Source: Streptomyces asoensis (GTDB taxonomy: Bacteria; Actinomycetota; Actinomycetes; Streptomycetales; Streptomycetaceae). Taken from it: 64,000 bases of DNA. The notes below the pieces were generated by a model, which did not search any database, was not told the origin of the DNA, and was given only the letters and a program-made list of their open reading frames with translations. Position 1 is the stretch's first letter, and every line of letters begins with the position of its first letter. Of this stretch, positions 1-8,203 are shown piece after piece. Where the stretch lies: the NCBI RefSeq assembly GCF_016860545.1, contig NZ_BNEB01000003.1, positions 434,001-498,000 on the forward strand. Direction: 5' to 3'. A program made the position numbers and the translations under genes.

Positions 1-300
1 CACCATCGCCCGCCCCTCGCGGCGGAAGACCCTCCTGTTCATGCTTCTTCGCTGAAGCCACTGGAACAGGGAGGCGGTCAGGGCGAGTGTCCAGGCGACG
101 TAGTAGGCGGGATCGATCGACCCGCGCGTCTTCGGGTTGAAGGTCAGGAACGCGGCTCCGCCGAGCGACGCGGCCGCCAGAAGCGTGAAGAGACTTTCGC
201 CGACCGTGGAGAGCCGGCTGCTCCGGTCGATCTTCTCCTGCATCTCCTCGGCGAGATCGAGCATCTTCTGCACGTCGTACCACTCGTCGTCCGCGTTCAT
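1..300 (-). CDS. Small two-TM membrane protein (C-terminus off the window)
   Basis: The visible 100 residues start MNADDEWYDV and run off the left edge. An acidic, probably helical N-terminus (about 1-28) is followed by two hydrophobic segments, roughly residues 34-52 and 64-80, separated by a short NPKTRG loop, and then a basic tail (QRRSMNRR). This is the hairpin topology of a small inner-membrane protein. The ATG overlaps the stop codon of the upstream GTPase gene as ATGA, so the two are translationally coupled and probably work together. I do not recognise the family. The tail beyond residue 100 is not visible. Confidence 0.75.
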   Translation of the reverse strand, partial: MNADDEWYDVQKMLDLAEEMQEKIDRSSRLSTVGESLFTLLAAASLGGAAFLTFNPKTRGSIDPAYYVAWTLALTASLFQWLQRRSMNRRVFRREGRAMV

Positions 301-1127
301 GATGTGGAGATCCGGTCGTCGACGGCCTTGAGGAGGCCCAGGAGGAGCTTGTTGCGCTGGCCCGGGAGCAGAGTGGACCGGACGCCTTCCTCCTCCCAGA
401 CGAAATGGTCCAGCGCGGCGCACACGGGCAGGGCGTCCCACTCGAAGTCGGTCTGCCCCAGGGACGCGCCCAGTTGGTTCAGGGACGCGAAGAACTGCCC
501 GCCGGGAGCGGCGTAGTGCCGATAGGCGTCCTTGAGGCTGGTGTCTTCGTAGTACAGGTCGACCTTGTTCACGGCCAGCAGCAGCCAGGCGGGCCCTTTC
601 CCCTTCCGGTGCGAGGACTTGACGTATCCGATGAGTTCCTTGAAATCCTCCACCTCCTTGTTCCGCTGGAACTCACGGAATTTGTCGAGGTCGTTGTGCT
701 CCTGCGCGAGCTCTCGCGCGTCCTGCTCGCGCAGGGTGACGAATCCGTTGCTGACGACGTGGATGACTCCGTCCACCCGGCGCTGTCCGTCGAAGAGTTC
801 GTCGAGGCTCTTGTCCTTCTGGGGTGACACCTGGCCGGGAACGACGGTCAGCGCCGTCATCCTCTTGCCGGAGTAGAGCTCCTTGCGCTCCTGGTTCACC
901 GACCTTCCCGGCGGCGTGTAGTCGATCCGCAGCCCCTCTCCGGACAGATGGTCGGAGAGGACGGTCTTTCCCACGCCTCCTACGCCGGTAATGGCTATCG
1001 AGGACTGCCTGCGCATGATCTTCGTGAGGATTTTCTGCCAGGTGGAGGCTATTTGCTGCCGCTGACCATAGGCTGTCAGGGTGGCGCGCGCTGCCAGCGT
1101 CGCTACGGACCATGGTTCGACCGGCAT
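297..1127 (-). CDS. MglA-like small GTPase domain protein
   Basis: A 276-residue predicted GTPase. A P-loop of GVGGVGKT type lies at residues 48-55, a VPGQ motif resembles the G3 motif of MglA/Ras-like bacterial GTPases, and NKVD is the guanine-specificity (G4) motif. No transmembrane segment or signal peptide is obvious, so it should be cytosolic and could be tethered by its partner. The frame is open further upstream, but MPVEPWS was chosen because a purine-rich GAGGGGG stretch precedes it and the residues upstream look non-coding. It overlaps the following two-TM membrane protein gene by ATGA. Substrate and pathway are unknown; a signalling or defence role is speculation. Confidence 0.75.
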   Translation of the reverse strand: MPVEPWSVATLAARATLTAYGQRQQIASTWQKILTKIMRRQSSIAITGVGGVGKTVLSDHLSGEGLRIDYTPPGRSVNQERKELYSGKRMTALTVVPGQVSPQKDKSLDELFDGQRRVDGVIHVVSNGFVTLREQDARELAQEHNDLDKFREFQRNKEVEDFKELIGYVKSSHRKGKGPAWLLLAVNKVDLYYEDTSLKDAYRHYAAPGGQFFASLNQLGASLGQTDFEWDALPVCAALDHFVWEEEGVRSTLLPGQRNKLLLGLLKAVDDRISTS

Positions 1128-1312
1128 TCGGGGCCCCCTCGGTACGACCTGTTTCCTTGGAGGGGATATATCTCCGAGGGGGGCGCATATGCACCTTGTT
1201 CGCCAACTGCTCGCTTTTGGTGCGGGTGAGTCATCCGGGTTGCATGAAGTGATCGACCGAGATTGATCCGATTTTCGCAAAATACCTATGTTGATCGACC
1301 GCGAGCGCGGGG

Positions 1313-2515
1313 CTACGCGTTCGGGCCGCCGTCCGTGGGGAAACCCGGGGCCGGGGTCGGGTCGCAGGCGCCCGGCTCCACCGCGGCCAGGGAGCGGCCC
1401 ATGTTCTCGGTCAGGCGGTCGCAGGCCTCGGTCAGTCGGTGCACCGCGTCCAGTGCGCGCTCACGACGTATCAGCCAGAGGGTGAGCGCCAGCGTCGAGA
1501 GGTCGGTGCTGACCGGGCGCGGGGCCGGGTCCTGCTCGCTCCAGCACAGCACCGCGCCCGTGGCGCCGTCGACGAGCAGGCTGGTGTCCTCGTGGAGCCG
1601 GCCCAGACGGATCAGGCGGTCGGCGTTGGCGGGCAGCCGCCTTCCCGTGCGGTCGCCGGCGTCGGTGTCGTCCGTGGAGCAGCCAGCGAGGTCGCCCATG
1701 GGGTCGTCCGCCAGGTACTCGGTGAGGGTCTGAAGGGGCGCGTCCGTCTCCAGGGAGAGGCGGACCGCCTCCTCCGGCAGGCCCACCTCGCGCAGGAAGC
1801 GGCGGGTCGGGGCGTGAACGAGCGCCCGCGGGCAGTCGATGTCCTCGAAGCGGACGATCGCGCCGAAGCCGAACGCGTCGTCCAGCAGACGGACCGGCAG
1901 GTCCAGGGCCAGGCCGGACGTGGTGCCCGCCGTCAGGGCCGGCGGGCGGAGCACCGCGGCCAGCAGGCGGAGGGCACCGGACGCGTCGCCGGTGTCGCCG
2001 CCCGCGTCCTCCAGGACGGCGGGCAGCCCGTGTGCCGCCTGCGCCACCGCCCGCGGCCCGAGCCGGCGCGCGTAGCAGGCGAACTGGCCCCGCAGTGCCG
2101 CCAGTTCGTCCACCGCGCTCGCGTGACGCATCAGCAGCTCCAGGGCGGGCGCGAGCGGGCGGAGGTCCGCCGGGCCGGGGCGGTCGTGCAGGAAGTACGT
2201 CGCGGGGATCGCGCCGGCGACGGAGCCGAGCGGGGCGGGTGCCGTCTCCCGGCCGCCGGGGGCTTCGGGGCCGCCGGTCGCGTCCCCGAGGGTGCGCGGG
2301 GCGTCCGTGCGCAGGCCGTCCCTGCGCAAGGCGTCCGTGCGGAAGAGGTCCGTGCGCAGGGCCGCGAACGGCGGCCGGACGCCGTCGCCCGCCGGTCCGG
2401 GCAGGCCGCGGCCGGTGCGCGGGCGGCGCGTCGGCGCGTGTGTGACGTACGGGCCCGGCTCGTCCCCGGTGAAGGTGATCGTCATCGTGGCTGTGGTGGT
2501 CCTGGTCGTGCCCAT
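1313..2515 (-). CDS. SUKH-4-like (SMI1/KNR4 superfamily) immunity-type protein
   Basis: A 400-residue soluble protein. The N-terminal ~90 residues are low complexity (Thr/Arg/Pro). A helical middle section (about 115-210) is followed by a C-terminal domain with the pattern RRFLREVGLPEE, a hydrophobic core, a short loop and an acidic WSEQD-like strand, reminiscent of SUKH-4 domains. SUKH proteins commonly neutralise secreted or contact-dependent toxins, and Streptomyces carries many orphan copies. No toxin gene lies next to it. The ATG at 2515 was chosen because GGGGGA sits a few bases upstream; the frame continues 23 codons further without a better site. The family assignment is by motif memory and could be wrong. 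Confidence 0.6.
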   Translation of the reverse strand: MGTTRTTTATMTITFTGDEPGPYVTHAPTRRPRTGRGLPGPAGDGVRPPFAALRTDLFRTDALRRDGLRTDAPRTLGDATGGPEAPGGRETAPAPLGSVAGAIPATYFLHDRPGPADLRPLAPALELLMRHASAVDELAALRGQFACYARRLGPRAVAQAAHGLPAVLEDAGGDTGDASGALRLLAAVLRPPALTAGTTSGLALDLPVRLLDDAFGFGAIVRFEDIDCPRALVHAPTRRFLREVGLPEEAVRLSLETDAPLQTLTEYLADDPMGDLAGCSTDDTDAGDRTGRRLPANADRLIRLGRLHEDTSLLVDGATGAVLCWSEQDPAPRPVSTDLSTLALTLWLIRRERALDAVHRLTEACDRLTENMGRSLAAVEPGACDPTPAPGFPTDGGPNA

Positions 2516-2722
2516 CGGGTCCCCCGTGCGGAAAGTTGCGTGCGCCGTCCCACTGCTCCGCAGCCTATGCGGCACCACTGACAACGGCTCTGACCAGCGA
2601 CAGCGCCCAGCACACGCGACACAGGTCCCGCACTGACAGACGCCGGGGCGGCCCCGTGCGTTCCCGCTCGGGCCGGGATCCGGCCGAAATCACCCGCAGG
2701 GGGGTTCACCGCTCAGGTGAAC

Positions 2723-2899
2723 TCAGGTGAAGTAGACGCCGCCGAGCACCACGGCCACCGCCGCCAGCACGAAGAGCAGGACCCAGATCAGCAGCCTGCC
2801 CACCCCGGGCGCTGGTTCGTACTGCCGGACACCCGGCGCCACGCCCCCGTCCGCGGACGCAACCGGAGCCGCGGCCGGGTCCGGCTCCCGGTCGCTCAC
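2723..2899 (-). CDS. Small single-TM protein at the end of the xanthine-dehydrogenase-type operon
   Basis: A 58-residue protein starting with GTG (VSDREPDPAA). The first ~33 residues are hydrophilic and Ala/Pro-rich, followed by one strong membrane segment (LLIWVLLFVLAAVAVVLGG) and a three-residue tail. The GTG overlaps the stop of the molybdopterin-subunit gene as GTGA, so it is translationally coupled to it. By position it could anchor or help assemble the oxidoreductase at the membrane, but this is inference; I recognise no family. It is easily missed because of its size and GTG start. Confidence 0.7.
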   Translation of the reverse strand: MSDREPDPAAAPVASADGGVAPGVRQYEPAPGVGRLLIWVLLFVLAAVAVVLGGVYFT

Positions 2900-5205
2900 C
2901 GGTCCGTCACCACCGCGGCCTGCGGCCTTATCGGCAGCCGGTTCACCGGACGTCCCGTCGCCGCGCGCACCGCGGAGGCGATGGCCGCCGGCGAGGTCAC
3001 CACCGGGACCGCGCTGGCCGCCTTCGCGCCGAACGGGGCGACGACGTCGCGTTCCTCGACCAGTTTGACGATCCGGATGTCCGGGGCGTCCAGGGCCGTG
3101 GGCAGCGCGTAGCCGGTGAGGTCGGGGTGCCGGACGAGACCCCTCGGGGTGCGCAGGTTCTCCGTGAGGGCGATGCCGACGCCCTGGGTGACGCCCGCCT
3201 CGATGCGCGCGGCGAGCTGCGCCGGGTTCAGGATCCGGCCGACGTCCTGGGCGACCGCGAGCTCGACGACCCGGACCGAGCCGAGTTCGATGTCGACGTC
3301 CACGACCGCGCGGATCGCGCAGAAGGCGAGGCCGACGAAGGCGTCGCCCTGGCCCGCGGCGTCCAGCGGCTCGGTGGGGTGCGGGCGGCACTGGGCCGTC
3401 GCCCACAGTTCCTTGCCGTGCATCTCCTCCGTGACGGTCGTCGACAGGACGCCGTCGTACGAGGTGATCTTGCCGTCGGTGATCTGGAGCAGCTCCGTGG
3501 ACATGCCGAACTTGTGCGCCAGGGGCTGGAGCAGCTGGGTGCGGACCATCTTCGCCGCGCGCTCGACCGCGCCGCCCGACACCCACGTGTGGCGGCCCCG
3601 GCAGCCGGGTCCCGCGGGGGGCTGGTCGGTGTCGACGGGGGCCACGTGCACCTCGTCGACGCCCAGCGTCTCCTGGACGATCTGGCGGGCCAGCGTCGTG
3701 AAGCCCTGGCCCGTCTCGACGGCCGCGCACAGGACCGTGGCGATGCCGTCCTGGACCTTCACGGTCGCCGTGGAGACCTCGTCGGCGCCCTCCGCGCCCA
3801 GCATGTGCACCATGCCCAGGCCGTAGCCGACGCCCCGCCGCACCGCGCCGGGTTCGCCCGCACCCTCGGGGCCGCCGGGCAGCAGCCAGTCCTCCTCGGG
3901 GGTGTCCTTGGGCAGCGGCGGCAGGGGGAACTCCTGCACGGCCTGGAGGAGTTCGGCCACGGGGGCCGGGCAGGTCACGGTCTGGCCGGTCGGCAGCACG
4001 TCGCCGGTCGCCATGACGTTGCGCAGGCGCAGCTCCGCCGGGTCCACGCCGAGCTTCTTCGCGAGCTTGTCCATCTGCGCCTCGTAGGCGGCGCAGACCT
4101 GCATCGCTCCCTCGCCGCGGACATGGCCGGACGGCGGGTTGTTCGTGCGGACCGCCCAGCCCTCGATGAAGGCGTTGGGGACGACGTAGGGGCCGCAGGC
4201 GAAGGAGACGGCGGCGGCCAGCGCCTCGGCGGAGGTGTCGGCGTAGGCGCCGGCGTCGAGCAGGATCTGCGCCTCGACCTTCACCAGCCGCCCCTCGGCG
4301 TCGGCGTGGTGGCGGTAGCGCAGCAGCGTGGGGTGGCGGTGGGCGTGGCCGAGGAAGGACTCCTCGCGCGTGGCCGTGAGCTTCACCGGGCAGCCGGTCT
4401 TCAGGGCGAGCAGGCCGAGCGGGAGCTGGAAGCCCTGGTCCTCGCGGTCGGCGGTGGCGCCGGGCACGCCGGTGACGACGATCTTCACGCGCTCGGGTTC
4501 GAGGCCGTAGCAGGCGGCGGCCGTGTCCCGGTCGGAGTGCGGGTCGGTGGAGGCGAGGTAGAGCTCCACGCCGCCGTCGGGACGGGGCACGGCGAGGCCG
4601 GCCTCGGCGCCGATCGGGGCGGGGTCGGCGCGGCCGATGCGGTACTGGCCCTCGACGACGATCTCGCCGGCCGCGGCCGGGTCGCCGTGGTGCAGCGGGA
4701 TGTGCCGGATCAGGTTGCCGTCGGGGTGCAGCGCCTCCGCCTCGAAGGCCTGCTCCGGGTCGATGACCGGGTCGAGCACCTCGTACTCGACGATGACGGC
4801 CGCCGCCGCCATGCGCGCGGTGTCCGGGTGGTCCGCGGCGACGGCCGCGAGGGGCTCGCCGTGGTGGCGTACGACGTCGGAGGCGAAGACCGGGCGGTCG
4901 GCCTTGCCGCGGCCGTGCAGGGCGCGGCCGGGCACGTCCTCGTGGGTGACGACGGCCCGGACGCCGGGCATCTCACGCGCGTGTGTCGTGTCGATGGACA
5001 CGATGCGCGCGTGGGGGTGCGGTGAGCGCAGCACGGCCGCCCACAGCAGGCCCTCCGCCCACAGGTCGGCCGCGTACGGGAAGGTGCCCTCGGTCTTGGC
5101 CCGCGCGTCGGCGGGCTGGAGGGAGACGCCGAGGCCGTGCGGGACCGCCTCGGCGGCCGGGACGGGATCGACGGACGTCGTCGTGGTGACTGTCTCGTTG
5201 CTCAC
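2896..5205 (-). CDS. Molybdopterin-binding (large) subunit of a xanthine dehydrogenase/CO dehydrogenase-family hydroxylase
   Basis: A 769-residue CoxL/XdhB-type subunit. It has the aldehyde-oxidase a/b hammerhead near the N-terminus (EGLLWAAVLRSPHPHARI), then Moco-domain signatures: GHVRGEGAMQVCAAYEAQMD, the helix AKKLGVDPAELRLRNV, and ETGQGFTTLARQI. Such subunits hydroxylate purines, aldehydes or heterocycles at a Mo centre with electrons passing to 2Fe-2S and FAD subunits, which are encoded immediately upstream. The expected C-terminal GAKGVGEPP motif, whose Glu is the catalytic base, reads GAKAASAVP here (Ala at about 732). Function may therefore differ from classical xanthine dehydrogenase. 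The GTG start overlaps the Fe-S gene stop as GTGA. Confidence 0.88.
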   Translation of the reverse strand: MSNETVTTTTSVDPVPAAEAVPHGLGVSLQPADARAKTEGTFPYAADLWAEGLLWAAVLRSPHPHARIVSIDTTHAREMPGVRAVVTHEDVPGRALHGRGKADRPVFASDVVRHHGEPLAAVAADHPDTARMAAAAVIVEYEVLDPVIDPEQAFEAEALHPDGNLIRHIPLHHGDPAAAGEIVVEGQYRIGRADPAPIGAEAGLAVPRPDGGVELYLASTDPHSDRDTAAACYGLEPERVKIVVTGVPGATADREDQGFQLPLGLLALKTGCPVKLTATREESFLGHAHRHPTLLRYRHHADAEGRLVKVEAQILLDAGAYADTSAEALAAAVSFACGPYVVPNAFIEGWAVRTNNPPSGHVRGEGAMQVCAAYEAQMDKLAKKLGVDPAELRLRNVMATGDVLPTGQTVTCPAPVAELLQAVQEFPLPPLPKDTPEEDWLLPGGPEGAGEPGAVRRGVGYGLGMVHMLGAEGADEVSTATVKVQDGIATVLCAAVETGQGFTTLARQIVQETLGVDEVHVAPVDTDQPPAGPGCRGRHTWVSGGAVERAAKMVRTQLLQPLAHKFGMSTELLQITDGKITSYDGVLSTTVTEEMHGKELWATAQCRPHPTEPLDAAGQGDAFVGLAFCAIRAVVDVDIELGSVRVVELAVAQDVGRILNPAQLAARIEAGVTQGVGIALTENLRTPRGLVRHPDLTGYALPTALDAPDIRIVKLVEERDVVAPFGAKAASAVPVVTSPAAIASAVRAATGRPVNRLPIRPQAAVVTDR

Positions 5206-7076
5206 GCCTGGCCTCCGTCCTGGCCCTGTCCGTACGACGGGTCGTGCGGGTGGGGTTGCGCGGGGTTCTCGAAGGCCGACGCGTGGACGCCTCCGGCGCC
5301 GGGTCCGGCCTGGTGCGGGATGCGGGCCTCGTCGCCGTCGGCCTCGGCGTCGGCGGCCGCGTGCGCCTCGCGTTCGGCGACGACGTCCTGGACGGCGCGC
5401 AGGAAGCCGCGGTACCCGGAGCAGCGGCACAGGTTGCCGCACAGGGCCTGGCGGGTCTCCAGCTCCGAAGGCGCCGGGTTGCCCTCCAGCAGGTCGTGCA
5501 CGGTCATCGCCATGCCGGGCACGCAGAAGCCGCACTGCACGGCCCCGCACCGGGCGAGCGCCCGCTGCACGTCGGAGGGCTGCCCGTCGACGGCCAGGCC
5601 CTCGACCGTGCGGATCTCGCTGCCGGCGGTGGTGACGGCCGGGACGAGGCAGGAGGCGACGAGCCGTCCGTCGACCTGGACGTTGCAGGCGCCGCACTCG
5701 CCCTGCGAGCAGCCGTCCTTGGCGCCCGCGAGGCCGAGCCGCTCGCGCAGGACGTAGAGCAGCGACTCGCCGATCCAGGCGTCGGTGACGGGCCGGTCGG
5801 AGCCGTTGACGCGCAGCGTGTAGGCGGCGAGGGGGTGTTCCTCCAGGAGCGGCGCCGGGGCGTCGTCCGGCTCCCCGGCGGCCTCCTCGGCCGCGGGCTC
5901 CTCGGATCCCGGCTCGGCGGTGCCGGCGGACCCGGGGTCCGCGGCGCCTTCCGGTGCGGTGTCGGCGGGCGCCGGGTCGGCGGCGGGGTCGTGCGGGGCG
6001 TCCGCGAGGGGCGCGGCGGACGGGTCCTCGTCCGGGTCGGCGGGGCCGTGTGCGCCGTCGTGCGCGGCGGCGGGGCCGGCGGGGGGCTCCGCGGGGCCGT
6101 GGGCGGCCTCCGCGGGCTCCTGCGGGGCCTCGTGGGCCTGCGCGGGGTCCTCGGGCGTCGCGGCCGTCCCGTCGGCCTCAGCGGCCCGCCGGGCGTCGTC
6201 CGGGGCGGAGCCGGGTCCTTCGGGGGCGACGGTGTAGGCCTCGGCGGAGACCTCCGGGGCGTACGTCCCGGTCAGGTGGGTGTACTGCCCGGTGTGCTCG
6301 CCCGCGGGGTGGCTCCCCCCGGGGTCCGCGACGGGGTGACGGGTGTCGAACTCCGCGGCCCGGTGGCGCGCGTCGAGGTCCGCGGTCAGGGGACCGTGGT
6401 CCGCGGTGTGCCCGTAGGCGGGCAGGTCCGTCGCCGGCGGCGCGAGCGCGTCGCTCTCGCCGGTGGGCGTCTCCCAGGCGCGGTCGGCGCCGCCGTGGTC
6501 CGTGGTGCCGGTCGCCCACGGAGCGGCCGCGCCGCCGGGCAGGGTGGCCGGGGGCGTGCCGCCCCACTGCTCGACCAGCGCCGACGTGGTGAACTCGCCG
6601 GACTCGTCGGGCAGGTCGCCGCCCGCGACGGGGATCGACCACTGGCCCGTCACGTCGTGCCCGGGGGCGGCCGGCGGTGCGCCCTGCGCGGACGCGGTGT
6701 CCTCGAAGGCCCACTGGCCGGTCGAACCGGGGTGGTACGTGAACCGGTCGTCGCCGACCGTCTGCGGGGTGCCCTGCGGGGCGGGCCAGTCGGAGCCGCC
6801 GGCCGGGGCGGCCCAGGTCGCGTCGGTGTCCGCGGGGGGCGTCACCGCTATCTGCGGCGGCACGTACCCGTGTCCGGGCGCGGCGAGCGGGCTGTCGCCG
6901 CGCGCGGCCAGGAAGGCGTCGATGCCGCCCTCGGGCAGCTTGACGAAGGCGGTCGCGCCGTCGTCGTAGTCGCCCTGGGGCAGCGGGTCCCAGCGGCTGC
7001 CGCCGGGCGGCGTGCCGCGGCCACGGCCCTCTTCCTGTCCGGGTCCGTGTCCGGGTCCGTGCTGGTCGTCGGTCAC
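5202..7076 (-). CDS. 2Fe-2S subunit of the molybdenum hydroxylase with a long disordered N-terminal extension
   Basis: A 624-residue protein. Only the last ~180 residues form the standard CoxS/XdhC-type ferredoxin module: CSQGECGACNVQV plus a later Cys (first cluster), then CGAVQCGFCVPGM and CGNLCRCSGYRG (second cluster). The preceding ~420 residues are Ala/Pro/Gly/Asp/Glu-rich with repeated APADPA-like stretches and no obvious fold. Normal subunits of this type are about 160-200 residues. It transfers electrons from the Mo centre to FAD. GTG start and stop codons overlap both neighbouring subunit genes (GTGA), indicating stoichiometric co-translation. The extension could be a linker or partner-binding arm; its role is unknown. 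Confidence 0.85.
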   Translation of the reverse strand: MTDDQHGPGHGPGQEEGRGRGTPPGGSRWDPLPQGDYDDGATAFVKLPEGGIDAFLAARGDSPLAAPGHGYVPPQIAVTPPADTDATWAAPAGGSDWPAPQGTPQTVGDDRFTYHPGSTGQWAFEDTASAQGAPPAAPGHDVTGQWSIPVAGGDLPDESGEFTTSALVEQWGGTPPATLPGGAAAPWATGTTDHGGADRAWETPTGESDALAPPATDLPAYGHTADHGPLTADLDARHRAAEFDTRHPVADPGGSHPAGEHTGQYTHLTGTYAPEVSAEAYTVAPEGPGSAPDDARRAAEADGTAATPEDPAQAHEAPQEPAEAAHGPAEPPAGPAAAHDGAHGPADPDEDPSAAPLADAPHDPAADPAPADTAPEGAADPGSAGTAEPGSEEPAAEEAAGEPDDAPAPLLEEHPLAAYTLRVNGSDRPVTDAWIGESLLYVLRERLGLAGAKDGCSQGECGACNVQVDGRLVASCLVPAVTTAGSEIRTVEGLAVDGQPSDVQRALARCGAVQCGFCVPGMAMTVHDLLEGNPAPSELETRQALCGNLCRCSGYRGFLRAVQDVVAEREAHAAADAEADGDEARIPHQAGPGAGGVHASAFENPAQPHPHDPSYGQGQDGGQA

Positions 7077-7966
7077 GACAGCGCCCTCCCCAGTGCTCGT
7101 CGGGCCAGCGCGGCGACGGTGCGCCGCAGGTGCAGTACGGCGGGCGGAAGTTCCGGCACGGAGCCGTCCACGTCCGGCACCGCGTCGGGGATGCAGGCGG
7201 CGGCGACGTACTCCCCGAAGGCGTGCAGGGCCTCCGGGACGATCGTGCGGTTGTTGTCCCAGTCGATGAGCCGGGCGACCCACTGCTCGGCGTCGAGCGG
7301 CCGCAGCGGCATCGGCGCTATGGCCCCGACGGCGCATCTGACGCCGCGCCGGGCGGGGTCGAGGACCAGGGCGACGGAGGCCACGGCGCGGCCCGGCCCG
7401 GTGCGTCCGGTGGCCTTCAGGAAGATCTGCGGGGCGTGCAGCAGCGGCACACGCACGTAGCCGATGAGTTCACCGCCGCGCAGCATCTCCATGCCGGCGA
7501 GCAGGTGCGACACCGGCATCTCACGGCGGGCTCCGCCCGGGCCCGCGATGATCAGGGTCGCCTCCAGGGCGGCCAGCACGGGCAGCGCGTCGCCCGTGGG
7601 GGCGGCCGAGGCGATGTTGCCGCCGAGGGTGCCCGCGTTACGGATCTGCGGCGGGCCGGCGGCGCGCGCGGCCGCGGCGAGCGCCGGGATCAGGGCGGCG
7701 AAGTCGGGGCGGCCCATGCGCGCGTGCGTGAGTCCGGCGCCGAGCAGCGCGTGGCCGTCCTGGTACTGCCAGCCGCGGATCTCGCTGATGCGGCCGAGGC
7801 CGACCAGCGCGGTGGGCCTGAGCTGTCCGGAGTTGACGGCGGCCATCAGATCGGTGCCGCCGGCCACCGGCACGGCTGCGGGCATGGCGGCCAGCGCCGC
7901 CACGGCCTCGTCCAGAGTCGTGGGCAGCGTGACGGCCTGCCCCGCCTGCGGTGCGTGCGTGGTCAA
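7073..7966 (-). CDS. FAD-binding subunit of the molybdenum hydroxylase
   Basis: A 297-residue CoxM/XDH FAD-domain protein. The PCMH-type FAD-binding signatures are visible: PVAGGTDLMAAV near residue 40 and NAGTLGGNIASAAPTGDALP near residue 110. The C-terminal CO-dehydrogenase flavoprotein domain follows (GRAVASVALVLDPARRGVRCA). It accepts electrons from the 2Fe-2S subunit and passes them to NAD+ or another acceptor. A TTG start at 7966 is proposed because a GGGAAGGGGC run lies upstream and the protein then begins MTTHAPQAGQAV; an ATG at 8056 is an alternative. This is the first gene of the four-gene operon. No regulator is adjacent. Confidence 0.87.
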   Translation of the reverse strand: MTTHAPQAGQAVTLPTTLDEAVAALAAMPAAVPVAGGTDLMAAVNSGQLRPTALVGLGRISEIRGWQYQDGHALLGAGLTHARMGRPDFAALIPALAAAARAAGPPQIRNAGTLGGNIASAAPTGDALPVLAALEATLIIAGPGGARREMPVSHLLAGMEMLRGGELIGYVRVPLLHAPQIFLKATGRTGPGRAVASVALVLDPARRGVRCAVGAIAPMPLRPLDAEQWVARLIDWDNNRTIVPEALHAFGEYVAAACIPDAVPDVDGSVPELPPAVLHLRRTVAALARRALGRALS

Positions 7967-8203
7967 AACCGGCTGCCCCTTCCCGCTGCCCCACCTGGTC
8001 CCACCTGTGCTGCCGTACGGTACGTGCTGACAGGGCGGACGTGGCAACTCTGGCACATCTTCGCAACACCCGAACGCGGGGGTCCGCTAGGAGGCATTCG
8101 CCCACCTCATCGCGGAGATGGTCCGTTTTCGCACGGCATCACCGGTGCGTACGGATTGCCACTCTTCGGTGATCCTGGCTGGATTTCTCCGTGCCGCGCG
8201 GGG

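Noticed and set aside
3127..5025. 632-codon plus-strand frame opposite the Mo subunit
   Set aside because: Shadow of the real minus-strand gene; amino-acid composition (Arg/Gly/Val/Ala/His) is non-protein-like.
5244..7460. Long antisense open frame (738 codons) opposite the Fe-S subunit gene
   Set aside because: It is the Gly/Arg/Val-rich mirror of the real gene. High GC leaves all frames open. No domain or ribosome-binding site.
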